From contig NZ_JAHWDF010000008.1 of the NCBI RefSeq assembly GCF_019311235.1, positions 107,994-171,993 on the forward strand: a DNA stretch of 64,000 bases, read 5' to 3'. This document shows positions 35,428 through 43,496 of the stretch, one piece after another. The notes beneath the pieces were generated by a model that saw only the letters and a program-made list of their open reading frames with translations, searched no databases and was not told where the DNA came from. Position 1 is the stretch's first letter. Each line of letters begins with the position of its first letter. A program made the translations under genes and the position numbers. Origin of the DNA: Mesonia aestuariivivens (lineage in GTDB: Bacteria > Bacteroidota > Bacteroidia > Flavobacteriales > Flavobacteriaceae).

Positions 35428-36012
35428 ATGGATGAATTTTGGATTTACTTTAAGCTAGGACTTACACACGTCTTAGACTGGAGCGCTTATGATCACGTAC
35501 TATTTTTAATTGTATTAGTTGCTTCTTATACTTTTTTAGAATGGAAACGAGTTTTTTGGTTAGTCACCACTTTTACAATAGGTCATACCCTAGCTTTAAT
35601 ATTGGCCACATTTAACATTGTACAAGTAAATTCAACCTATGTAGAGTTTTTAATTCCAATAACAATTTTTGTAACCGCTCTCTACAACCTCATAAGAGCA
35701 GGAAAAACACCAAAAGATGGGAAAATGAATATGTTAATGGCCACTACACTTTTTTTCGGAGTAATTCATGGGTTAGGTTTTTCTTCATTTTTTATGGGCT
35801 CAGTAGGTTCTGGAACCGATAAGTTTGTCTGGTTATTAGAATTCGCTTTAGGGATAGAAGCAGCGCAAACCATTGTTGTTATAATTGTTTTAATCTTAGC
35901 GCTAATCTTTCAATCATTATTTAACTATTCTAAAAGAGATTGGGTTTTGGTTATTTCATCAATCGTCATAGGCTTAGTTATCCCAATGTTACTAGAAAAT
36001 AATTTTTGGTAA
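35428..36012 (+). CDS. HupE/UreJ-family membrane protein
   Basis: A 194-residue membrane protein with about six hydrophobic helices. The family signature is FKLGLTHVLDWSAYDHVLFLIVL near the start (the conserved HVxDxxDHxLF nickel/cobalt-type motif), followed by FTIGHTLALILA and FGVIHGLGFSS. HupE/UreJ proteins are secondary transporters for nickel or cobalt, but many Flavobacteriaceae members stand alone without urease or hydrogenase genes, so the metal is uncertain. It stands alone between the AraC gene and the dCMP deaminase gene. Confidence 0.85.
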   Translation: MDEFWIYFKLGLTHVLDWSAYDHVLFLIVLVASYTFLEWKRVFWLVTTFTIGHTLALILATFNIVQVNSTYVEFLIPITIFVTALYNLIRAGKTPKDGKMNMLMATTLFFGVIHGLGFSSFFMGSVGSGTDKFVWLLEFALGIEAAQTIVVIIVLILALIFQSLFNYSKRDWVLVISSIVIGLVIPMLLENNFW

Positions 36013-36086
36013 ATTATAGCGATTTTCTCTCTAAGCTGCTATAAAAAAAATTATTCTTTTAAATTTACGACTCTAAATGCTGATAA

Positions 36087-36518
36087 ATGTCTGTAGAAAA
36101 ACAGCTTAAATTTGATAAAGCCTACCTTAGAATGGCTGTAGAATGGGGAAAATTATCTCATTGTAAAAGAAAACAAGTAGGAGCCATTATTGTGAAAGAC
36201 AGAATGATTATTTCTGATGGGTACAATGGTACGCCTAGTGGTTTTGAAAATTGCTGTGAAGATCTAGAAGGTCTCACTAAATGGTATGTATTACATGCAG
36301 AAGCAAACGCTATATTAAAAGTTGCCGGTTCTACACAATCTTGTAAAGATGCAACACTATACATCACCATGTCTCCTTGCAAAGAATGTAGTAAACTCAT
36401 TCACCAAGCTGGCATAAAACGTGTAGTCTATCAAAACGGATACAAAGATAATTCAGGCTTAACATTTTTAGAAAAAGCTGGAGTTAACATAGAACAAATC
36501 ACCGAACTAAACGATTAA
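36087..36518 (+). CDS. dCMP/deoxycytidylate deaminase family protein
   Basis: A 143-residue zinc deaminase that probably converts dCMP to dUMP for thymidylate synthesis. The catalytic motif is HAEANAI (His and Glu) and the zinc ligands lie in SPCKECSKLI. The earlier CKRKQVGAIIVKD and DGYNGTPSGFENCCE stretches are typical of the ComEB/dCMP deaminase family, with extra Cys pairs as in T4-like enzymes. The next gene starts 5 nt downstream, so it forms an operon with the S41 peptidase gene. Confidence 0.9.
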   Translation: MSVEKQLKFDKAYLRMAVEWGKLSHCKRKQVGAIIVKDRMIISDGYNGTPSGFENCCEDLEGLTKWYVLHAEANAILKVAGSTQSCKDATLYITMSPCKECSKLIHQAGIKRVVYQNGYKDNSGLTFLEKAGVNIEQITELND

Positions 36519-36523
36519 TACTA

Positions 36524-38107
36524 TTGAAAGCTTACTCTAAAATATATTTTCCATTAATTATTGGAGCAGCTTGTGCATTAGGGATTTTTATAGGATCTGT
36601 TTTAGATTTTCCAGATACCTCAGAAGGTATTTTTACTGCAAATGCAAAAAAAGAAAAACTAAATAGGCTTATAGATTACATAGACTATGAATATGTAGAT
36701 GATGTAAATACAGATAGCATAGTAGATGTAACTGTTAATAGTATTTTAGAAAACTTAGATCCACACTCGGTTTATATACCAAAACAAAAATACGACGCTG
36801 TTTCAGAAAACATGAAAGGTGATTTTGTGGGTATCGGAATAAGTTTTTACACATTAGAAGATACCATTGCAGTAATTAAACCTATACCAAATGGACCAAG
36901 TGAAAAAGTAGGTATCAAAGCTGGAGATCGTATTTTGTATGCCGATGGAATTGAACTGGCGCAAAAAACTATTGATACAGATTCACTTTCATCATTATTA
37001 AAAGGGAAAAAAAACACTACAGTTAAGCTAAAAATTAAACGAAATGGTTCAGAAAAGCTATTAGATTTTACCGTAAAAAGAGGGACGATTCCTATAAAAA
37101 GTGTCGACGCCGCTTATATGCTCAATGAAAAACTTGGTTATATTAAGATTAATCGTTTTGCAGAAAGTACTTATAAAGAATTTGAAAAAGCAATTGAGAG
37201 TTTAATTACACAAGGAGCAACAGAGCTAGCGCTAGATTTAAGAGATAATGGCGGAGGCTATTTAGACCAAGCGGTAAAAATTGCCGATGAATTCTTGACT
37301 CAAGATAAACTCATTGTTTTTACTAAAAATAAAGCTGGAAAAATTAACAAAACCTTTTCGACTAAAAAAGGAAAGTTTAAAAACACCAAAGTTTTTGTAT
37401 TCATTAACGAAAATTCGGCCTCTGCCAGTGAAATTGTAGCCGGTGCTTTACAAGACAATGATATTGGTACAATTGTAGGAAGAAGATCTTACGGAAAAGG
37501 CTTGGTGCAAAGAGAAATGAATTTAGGAGACGGTAGCGCTGTTAGGCTAACCGTAGCAAGATATTACACCCCTACAGGTCGTTCTATACAAAAGCCTTAT
37601 GACCACGGCGATAATAAAAAATATTTTGAAGAATATTTAAGTAGATATCGTAATGGCGAATTACAAAGCAAAGACAGTATAAGTGTAAACGATTCGCTTA
37701 AATATACAACTCCCAAAGGAAAAATTGTTTATGGCGGTGGTGGTATTATTCCAGATGTGTTTGTTGCCAAAGATACTGACTATGAAAAAGAAAGCTTAAA
37801 CTATATGTTGAAAGGAGGCATAATGGATAGATTTATATTCAACATTCTTGAAAAGGATCGTAATTACTACAATAGCTTAACACAAAAGGAATTTAACACC
37901 CAACAAATAGTTTCAGATCAAATAGTAGAAGATTACATAAACTATTTAAACGAATTTAATTTTGATTTTAAAACTAAAAATTACCGCTATCTATTAAGAA
38001 AGTACTTAAAAGCAAGTATGGCAGAACAACTTTTTGGTACCAATGCGGCACAAAAAATAATTAGTCAAGATGACAAAATGATTCAAAAAGTGTTAAGCCT
38101 AGACTAA
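36524..38107 (+). CDS. S41-family carboxyl-terminal processing protease (CtpA-like)
   Basis: A 527-residue periplasmic protease anchored by an N-terminal membrane helix (YFPLIIGAACALGIFIGSVL, about 7-26). The start is TTG, 5 nt after the deaminase gene. A helical N-domain (NLDPHSVYIP), a PDZ domain (about 105-190; GDFVGIGISFYTLEDTIAV, GIKAGDRILYADG) and the S41 core follow. The catalytic Ser is in ENSASASEIVAGALQD and the Lys in RRSYGKGLVQ. Such proteases trim or degrade envelope proteins, often with a lipoprotein partner. None is adjacent here. Confidence 0.9.
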   Translation: MKAYSKIYFPLIIGAACALGIFIGSVLDFPDTSEGIFTANAKKEKLNRLIDYIDYEYVDDVNTDSIVDVTVNSILENLDPHSVYIPKQKYDAVSENMKGDFVGIGISFYTLEDTIAVIKPIPNGPSEKVGIKAGDRILYADGIELAQKTIDTDSLSSLLKGKKNTTVKLKIKRNGSEKLLDFTVKRGTIPIKSVDAAYMLNEKLGYIKINRFAESTYKEFEKAIESLITQGATELALDLRDNGGGYLDQAVKIADEFLTQDKLIVFTKNKAGKINKTFSTKKGKFKNTKVFVFINENSASASEIVAGALQDNDIGTIVGRRSYGKGLVQREMNLGDGSAVRLTVARYYTPTGRSIQKPYDHGDNKKYFEEYLSRYRNGELQSKDSISVNDSLKYTTPKGKIVYGGGGIIPDVFVAKDTDYEKESLNYMLKGGIMDRFIFNILEKDRNYYNSLTQKEFNTQQIVSDQIVEDYINYLNEFNFDFKTKNYRYLLRKYLKASMAEQLFGTNAAQKIISQDDKMIQKVLSLD

Positions 38108-38301
38108 ATTTCTGACTTCTTTTTTATTGCTCTTGAAATTAATAAGATAAGCATAAGCACTATCACACTAAGAGAAGATAAGATACAAGCTATAGCAACC
38201 TTACTACTTTCTGCCGCAAGATTATTAAAATCTACGATAGTCAAATTGTAAATCAATAAACCTAATGCACAAAGCATTAAAAAATAAATTAAATACTTCA
38301 T
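38104..38301 (-). CDS. Small two-helix membrane protein
   Basis: A 65-residue protein from ATG 38301 (MKYLIYFLMLCALGLLIYN). It has two membrane helices (1-20 and 38-60; ILSSLSVIVLMLILLIS) and a basic C-terminus. Similar small proteins are common in Flavobacteriaceae and have no known function. It starts 1 nt after the MarC stop and so is co-transcribed with it. Its end overlaps the S41 gene stop by 4 bp. Confidence 0.7.
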   Translation of the reverse strand: MKYLIYFLMLCALGLLIYNLTIVDFNNLAAESSKVAIACILSSLSVIVLMLILLISRAIKKKSEI

Positions 38302-38302
38302 T

Positions 38303-38881
38303 TTACTTGAATAAATTTTGAATATTGGCAGCAAATAATTTTACCGCTATAGCTAACAAAACTACACCAAAAATTTTACGAATCACATTAATTCCTTGTT
38401 TTCCTAGCACTCGTTCAATCTTACCAGAAGATTTTAGTACCAAATAAACAATCATAATATTAATCAAAATCGCTATAATTATATTTATAGTTTGGTATTC
38501 TGCTCTTAAAGATAAAATAGAGGTCATGGTTCCAGCACCCGCAACCAAAGGAAAGGCTAACGGAACAATTGCTGCCGTTTCAGGGGCATCATCTTTATAA
38601 AGTTGAACGCCTAGAATCATTTCGATAGCTAAGAAAAATAAAATAAAAGACCCTGCTACTGCAAAAGAATTAACATCAATCCCTATTAAGTTTAAAATTT
38701 CATCCCCTACAAATAAGAAAACAATCATTAAAATTGCCGCCACCACAGAAGCTTTTTCACTCTGAATATGACCTACTTTTTTTCTTAGATCTACAATAAT
38801 TGGTATACTCCCAATAATATCGATTACAGCGAACAAAATCATCCCGGCAGTAAAAATTTCTTTAATATCAAAACCCATCAC
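38303..38881 (-). CDS. MarC-family membrane protein
   Basis: A 192-residue protein with six membrane helices. The family signatures are AVIDIIGSIPIIVDLRKK near the N-terminus and IVPLAFPLVAGAGTMTSILSL in the centre, which contain the conserved P and GPG-like turns of MarC (UPF0056). MarC was once linked to antibiotic resistance, but that is not supported; its transport role is unknown. A -7 box TACTTTTG lies on the minus strand at 38909-38902. Confidence 0.88.
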   Translation of the reverse strand: MMGFDIKEIFTAGMILFAVIDIIGSIPIIVDLRKKVGHIQSEKASVVAAILMIVFLFVGDEILNLIGIDVNSFAVAGSFILFFLAIEMILGVQLYKDDAPETAAIVPLAFPLVAGAGTMTSILSLRAEYQTINIIIAILINIMIVYLVLKSSGKIERVLGKQGINVIRKIFGVVLLAIAVKLFAANIQNLFK

Positions 38882-38999
38882 AAATACTTTAAAAATGCGT
38901 GCAAAAGTATTTTAATTTTAACCCTTTGCAATCATTAATTTATAAAAATTTCAGCTAACATTGTCGGTATAAATTTCATTGCTTACAAAAAAAACATAT

Positions 39000-39007
39000 T
39001 ACCTTTG
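39000..39007 (+). promoter_or_regulatory. -7 box 4 bp before the DUF3109 start codon
   Basis: TACCTTTG at 39000-39007, with TTG at 38979-38981 (spacer 18 bp). The ATG is at 39012. Transcription would start at or next to the ATG, giving a leaderless mRNA. Confidence 0.5.
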
Positions 39008-39011
39008 CAAA

Positions 39012-39581
39012 ATGTTTCAGATAGGAAAAACCATAGTTTCAGAAGATATTATAGAGAAAGATTTTGTTTGTAATCTTTCTGCCTGTAAAGGTGCATGCTG
39101 CGTAGAAGGCGAAGCTGGTGCACCCGTAGAAAAAGAGGAAATTCAAAAACTCAAAGATGTATATGCTGAAGTAAAACCCTTTTTAAGAAAAGAAGGAATC
39201 GAAGCCATCGAAAAACAAGGAACTCATATCGAAAATGATTTTGGAGAATATGAAACTCCTCTTGTAAATGGTGCCGAATGTGCTTATGTAACTTTTGATG
39301 ACAAAGGAACTGCCCTTTGTGGTATTGAAGGTGCTTACCGAGCTGGAAAAATTGATTGGAAAAAACCTATTTCTTGTGAGCTTTACCCAGTTCGCGTACA
39401 ATCTTATTCTCAATTTTCTGCGGTAAATTATCACCGCTGGCCAATCTGCGACGATGCCTGTTCATTAGGAAAAGAACTACAAACACCTATTTACAAATTT
39501 GTAAAAGAAGCGCTAATCAAAAAGTTTGGCGAAGATTGGTATATGGAAATTGAAAAGGTTGCAGAAAATCATTTAAAGTAG
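39012..39581 (+). CDS. DUF3109 cysteine-rich protein
   Basis: A 189-residue cytoplasmic protein from ATG 39012. Conserved cysteines are in CNLSACKGACCVEGEAGAPV (about 22-41), AECAYV, TALCGIE, ISCELYPVR and WPICDDACSLG. They probably bind zinc or an iron-sulphur cluster, as in the YkgJ-like CxxCxxxC families. The family is conserved across Bacteroidota and the function is unknown. The alternative TTG start at 38979 is inside the -33 promoter box and is rejected. Confidence 0.88.
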   Translation: MFQIGKTIVSEDIIEKDFVCNLSACKGACCVEGEAGAPVEKEEIQKLKDVYAEVKPFLRKEGIEAIEKQGTHIENDFGEYETPLVNGAECAYVTFDDKGTALCGIEGAYRAGKIDWKKPISCELYPVRVQSYSQFSAVNYHRWPICDDACSLGKELQTPIYKFVKEALIKKFGEDWYMEIEKVAENHLK

Positions 39582-39743
39582 TTTTTTTGATTATTCAACG
39601 CCAAGTACCCCAAGTGCCATTATCCTCTTAACAAGTAATTTATAGACTTTACACAAAGTTCTAAGAATTAGAACCAAAAACTACAATTGAAAGCCTAGCT
39701 GATTGTTATAGGTTTGCTATTTTTAGCCTTCAAAATAAATAAG

Positions 39744-41090
39744 ATGAACTGGGAACAATTACTTTCTTTAAAACGCTATGGCGATACCATCAAAAGATTA
39801 CGTACAGAACAAGACGACACTCGTTTGGGGTTTGAGGTAGATTACGACCGTGTTATTTTTTCTTCAGCATTTAGGAGCCTGCAAGATAAAACACAGGTAA
39901 TACCATTATCTAAAACAGATTTTGTACATACACGTTTAACGCACAGTTTAGAAGTCTCTGTGGTAGGCAGATCTTTAGGTAGAATTGTAGGTAAACAAAT
40001 AATTGAAAAACACCCACAGCTTTCAGCTACTCATGGCTATCATTTTAATGATTTCGGAGCTATTGTCGCTGCCGCAGCATTGGCACACGATATTGGCAAT
40101 CCACCATTTGGGCATTCTGGAGAAAAAGCAATCGGAGAATACTTTAAAAACGGAAACGGTAAACGTTTTAAATCACAACTTAGCGAAAAAGAATACCACG
40201 ATCTCACTCATTTTGAAGGAAACGCTAACGGTTTCAAATTACTTACTGAAACTAAACACGGTAATCAAGACGGCTTAAGGCTTTCTTATGCCACTCTAGG
40301 TGCATTTACTAAATACCCCAAAGAATCACTACCCCACAAACCTACACCAGAAATTGCCGATAAGAAATTTGGATATTTTCAGAGTGAAAAATCTATTTTT
40401 AAAGACATTGCAGAAGAGTTAGGTTTAGAAAATTCTGGCAAAAACGGAGATATTCATTATAAACGCCACCCGCTTACATTTTTAGTTGAAGCTGCCGATG
40501 ATATTTGTTACACCATCATCGATTTTGAAGATGGTATTAACCTTGGTCTTATTGATGAAAGCTATGCGTTAGAATACCTAATTAAACTAGTAAAAAACAA
40601 TATTAATACTGAAAAATTTCACTCGCTTACCAATACGCAAAGTAGACTGAGTTACCTAAGATCTTTAGCCATAAATACACTTATTCAAGATGCAGCCCGT
40701 GTTTTTATAGAAAATGAAGAAGCTATTTTACAAGGAAACTTTCATGAATCTTTACTAGACAAATCTAAATACACTGCTCAAATTAAAGATATTATTAGTT
40801 TGAGTGTAGAAAAAATTTATCAAAGTCCAGAAGTAATTGAAAAGGAAATTGCTGGTTATAAAATTATCGCAACACTTTTAGAAACCTATACTCAAGCAAT
40901 TGAAAACAGCGTCAATCACGAAGAAACTAACTTTGATAAACTTATTTTAAATAGTTTCTTAAAAGGTTTTGAAGCAGAAGAAAAATCTACTTACCAATGG
41001 CTAATTCAGTTAAGCTCACAAGTAGCCGCACTAACTGATGGCAATGCATTAAGGACTTTTCAAAAATTATCGGGAAGTAAGTTAGGTTAA
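39744..41090 (+). CDS. dgt: Deoxyguanosinetriphosphate triphosphohydrolase-like protein
   Basis: A 448-residue HD-domain dNTPase that removes triphosphate from dGTP or other dNTPs and so tunes the nucleotide pool. From ATG 39744 (MNWEQLLSLKRYGDT). Visible motifs are DYDRVIFSSAFRSLQDKTQV, the substrate/metal motif RLTHSLEVS (His), AHDIGNPPFGHSGE (HD pair), and AADDICYTIIDFEDGI (second Asp). The end overlaps the convergent dxs gene by 9 bp, so the stop codons lie inside one another's sequence. Confidence 0.93.
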   Translation: MNWEQLLSLKRYGDTIKRLRTEQDDTRLGFEVDYDRVIFSSAFRSLQDKTQVIPLSKTDFVHTRLTHSLEVSVVGRSLGRIVGKQIIEKHPQLSATHGYHFNDFGAIVAAAALAHDIGNPPFGHSGEKAIGEYFKNGNGKRFKSQLSEKEYHDLTHFEGNANGFKLLTETKHGNQDGLRLSYATLGAFTKYPKESLPHKPTPEIADKKFGYFQSEKSIFKDIAEELGLENSGKNGDIHYKRHPLTFLVEAADDICYTIIDFEDGINLGLIDESYALEYLIKLVKNNINTEKFHSLTNTQSRLSYLRSLAINTLIQDAARVFIENEEAILQGNFHESLLDKSKYTAQIKDIISLSVEKIYQSPEVIEKEIAGYKIIATLLETYTQAIENSVNHEETNFDKLILNSFLKGFEAEEKSTYQWLIQLSSQVAALTDGNALRTFQKLSGSKLG

Positions 41091-42857
41091 AACTTCTTCT
41101 ATCTTCTGCTGAATTCTTTTTGCTGAAATCCCAACGAGTACTCGCAATTCTTGGGTGGCTCCTTGCTCGATAAACTCATCTGGAATTCCTAAGGTTATGA
41201 TTTTTGAAGTGAATTCATTTTGATGCGCAAATGCTAAAATCGCTTCGCCCGCTCCGCCAGAAATCACTCCGTCTTCAACGGTAATTACAGTTTCGTATTT
41301 TTTGAAGATTTTAGTTAACAATTTTTCATCTAGAGGCTTCACAAAACCTAAGTCATAATGAGCTACTTCTTCTGAATGACTAAGTTCATCTAGTGCTTTT
41401 TCAACTTCAATTTTAATTGTTCCTATAGAAATAATCGCGATTTTATTCCCTTTTTTGAGTTGCTTCCCTCTTCCTATTGTTAATTTTTTAAATTCTCTTT
41501 GCCAATCAAGTTTTGTTCCTCGGCCTCGCGGGTAACGAATGCCTATTGGTTTTTCTAAGCCTAGTGAAGCTGTATATAAAATGTTACGTAGTTCAATTTC
41601 ATCAGAAGGTGTTGCGATAATTAAATTAGGGATACAACGTAAATAAGCAATATCAAAAACCCCATGGTGCGTTGCTCCATCTTCACCCACTAATCCAGCA
41701 CGGTCAATACAAAAAATTACGGGTAAATTTTGTAAAGCTACATCGTGTATTAATTGATCGTAAGCACGTTGTAAAAAAGTAGAATAAATGGTGCAAAACA
41801 CAATTTTATTTTGTGTGGCCAAACCCGCTGCGAGGGTGACGGCATGTTGTTCTGCAATACCTACATCAAAAGCGCGATCAGGAAATTCTTTCATCATGTA
41901 TTTTAATGAGCTTCCGGTAGGCATAGCTGGAGTAATCCCAATAATCTGTTTATTATTTTTTGCCAATTCAACTAAAGTCAAACCGAAAACATCTTGAAAT
42001 TTGGGAGGTAATTTTTCGTTTCCTTTTGAAAGTAATTCTCCTGTAATTTTATCGAATTTTCCAGGAGCATGATAAGTAACTTGATTTTCTTCTGCTTGCT
42101 GAAGTCCTTTTCCTTTTTTCGTAATAATATGTAAAAATTTAGGACCTTCTACTTTTTCCAATTTTTCGAATGCTTCAAAAATAGCTTCAAAATCATGACC
42201 ATCAATAGGCCCTGAATAATGAAAATTTAAAGCTTCGATCATATTATCTTGCTTGGGTTTAACGCCAATTTTAGATTTCGACAAATATTCTTTTAGCGCC
42301 CCAACACTGGGATCGATACCTATGGCGTTATCATTTAAAATCACCCAAAGATTAGCATTGGTAACCCCCGCGTGGTTTAAACCTTCAAAAGCCATTCCGC
42401 TAGCGATGGAAGCATCGCCAATTACTGCAATGTGATTTTTTTTAAGATTCCCATCTAATTTAGAAGCAATGGCCATTCCTAACGCTGCTGAGATGGAAGT
42501 TGAACTATGACCTACGCCAAAAGTGTCGTATTCACTTTCATCGCGTTTTGGGAAACCACTAAGTCCGTTTAACTTTCTATTAGTCTCAAAAATATCACGT
42601 CTACCAGTTAAAATTTTATGTCCGTAAGCTTGGTGCCCTACATCCCAAACCAAAAGGTCTTGTGGAGTTTGAAAATAATAATGTAAAGCAATAGTTAACT
42701 CTACCACGCCTAAACTTGCCCCCAAATGTCCTTCTTTAGTGGCTACAATATCTATAATAAACTCTCGCAGCTCTTGAGCAACCTGCAACAAATCTTTCTT
42801 GTGAAGTTGTTTTAAGTCTTTAGGAGAATTAATATTTTGCAATAATCTTAATGCCAT
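41082..42857 (-). CDS. dxs: 1-deoxy-D-xylulose-5-phosphate synthase
   Basis: The first enzyme of the MEP isoprenoid pathway: pyruvate plus glyceraldehyde 3-phosphate give DXP, with thiamine diphosphate as cofactor. The 591-residue protein is normal for Bacteroidota. Motifs are DVGHQAYGHKILTGR, GVGHSSTSISAALGMA, the TPP-binding GDASIASGMAFEGLNHAG...NDN, PIDGHD, the catalytic Glu region DVGIAEQHAVTLAAGLA, and RAGLVGEDGATHHG. The start codon lies only 4 bp from a TACCTTTG -7 box on the minus strand. Confidence 0.95.
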   Translation of the reverse strand: MALRLLQNINSPKDLKQLHKKDLLQVAQELREFIIDIVATKEGHLGASLGVVELTIALHYYFQTPQDLLVWDVGHQAYGHKILTGRRDIFETNRKLNGLSGFPKRDESEYDTFGVGHSSTSISAALGMAIASKLDGNLKKNHIAVIGDASIASGMAFEGLNHAGVTNANLWVILNDNAIGIDPSVGALKEYLSKSKIGVKPKQDNMIEALNFHYSGPIDGHDFEAIFEAFEKLEKVEGPKFLHIITKKGKGLQQAEENQVTYHAPGKFDKITGELLSKGNEKLPPKFQDVFGLTLVELAKNNKQIIGITPAMPTGSSLKYMMKEFPDRAFDVGIAEQHAVTLAAGLATQNKIVFCTIYSTFLQRAYDQLIHDVALQNLPVIFCIDRAGLVGEDGATHHGVFDIAYLRCIPNLIIATPSDEIELRNILYTASLGLEKPIGIRYPRGRGTKLDWQREFKKLTIGRGKQLKKGNKIAIISIGTIKIEVEKALDELSHSEEVAHYDLGFVKPLDEKLLTKIFKKYETVITVEDGVISGGAGEAILAFAHQNEFTSKIITLGIPDEFIEQGATQELRVLVGISAKRIQQKIEEVLT

Positions 42858-42861
42858 AAAG

Positions 42862-42890
42862 CAAAGGTAAAGTTTGAAATTGTATTTTTG
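42862..42890. promoter_or_regulatory. Very compact divergent promoters of dxs and tadA
   Basis: In the 37-bp gap two -7 boxes face away from each other: minus TACCTTTG (42869-42862) and plus TATTTTTG (42883-42890). Each ends 4 bp before its ATG, so both transcripts should be leaderless or nearly so. Confidence 0.5.
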
Positions 42891-42894
42891 GCGT

Positions 42895-43344
42895 ATGTTA
42901 ACTCCTTTTGATGATACTTATTTTATGAAGAAAGCGCTAGACCAAGCGCAAGAAGCATACGAGCGTGATGAAATACCAGTAGGAGCTATTATTGTAAGTA
43001 ATAATAAGGTGATTGCTCGCGGACATAACCTTACCGAGATGCTTAATGATGTAACCGCTCATGCCGAAATGCAAGCCATTACTGCCGCTGCTAATTTTTT
43101 AGGCGGAAAGTATTTAACTAATTGTACGCTTTATGTCACTTTAGAACCTTGTCAAATGTGTGCTGGAGCTTTGTATTGGAGTCAAATTTATCGAGTGGTT
43201 TTTGCTGCGAGAGATGAACAACGCGGATATCGGGTAATGGGTGGAAAATTACACCCGAAAACTAAAATTACCGAGGGCTTGCTTGAAATAGAAGCTTCAA
43301 CTTTGCTAAAAAAATTCTTTATAAAAAAAAGAAATTTAAATTAA
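42895..43344 (+). CDS. tadA: tRNA-specific adenosine deaminase
   Basis: A 149-residue zinc deaminase that converts A34 to inosine in tRNA-Arg(ACG). From ATG 42895 (MLTPFDDTYFMKKALDQAQ). The catalytic motif is HAEMQAI and the zinc ligands are in EPCQMCAGALYWSQI, with the flanking VGAIIVSNNKVIARGHN typical of TadA. It is divergent from dxs. The TTG start further left, inside the promoter, is rejected. Confidence 0.92.
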   Translation: MLTPFDDTYFMKKALDQAQEAYERDEIPVGAIIVSNNKVIARGHNLTEMLNDVTAHAEMQAITAAANFLGGKYLTNCTLYVTLEPCQMCAGALYWSQIYRVVFAARDEQRGYRVMGGKLHPKTKITEGLLEIEASTLLKKFFIKKRNLN

Positions 43345-43496
43345 TCTGGCCATGATCATTTAAAAAGATATTATTCTTTTTTTTAGCTTCGATTTAATTC
43401 GAAATATCTATTATTAGATGTAAATAATCGAATGAATTTCCGAAATATTTAAAGTAACAAGTAAATGATTATATTTGAATTTCATATCCCCACTTT

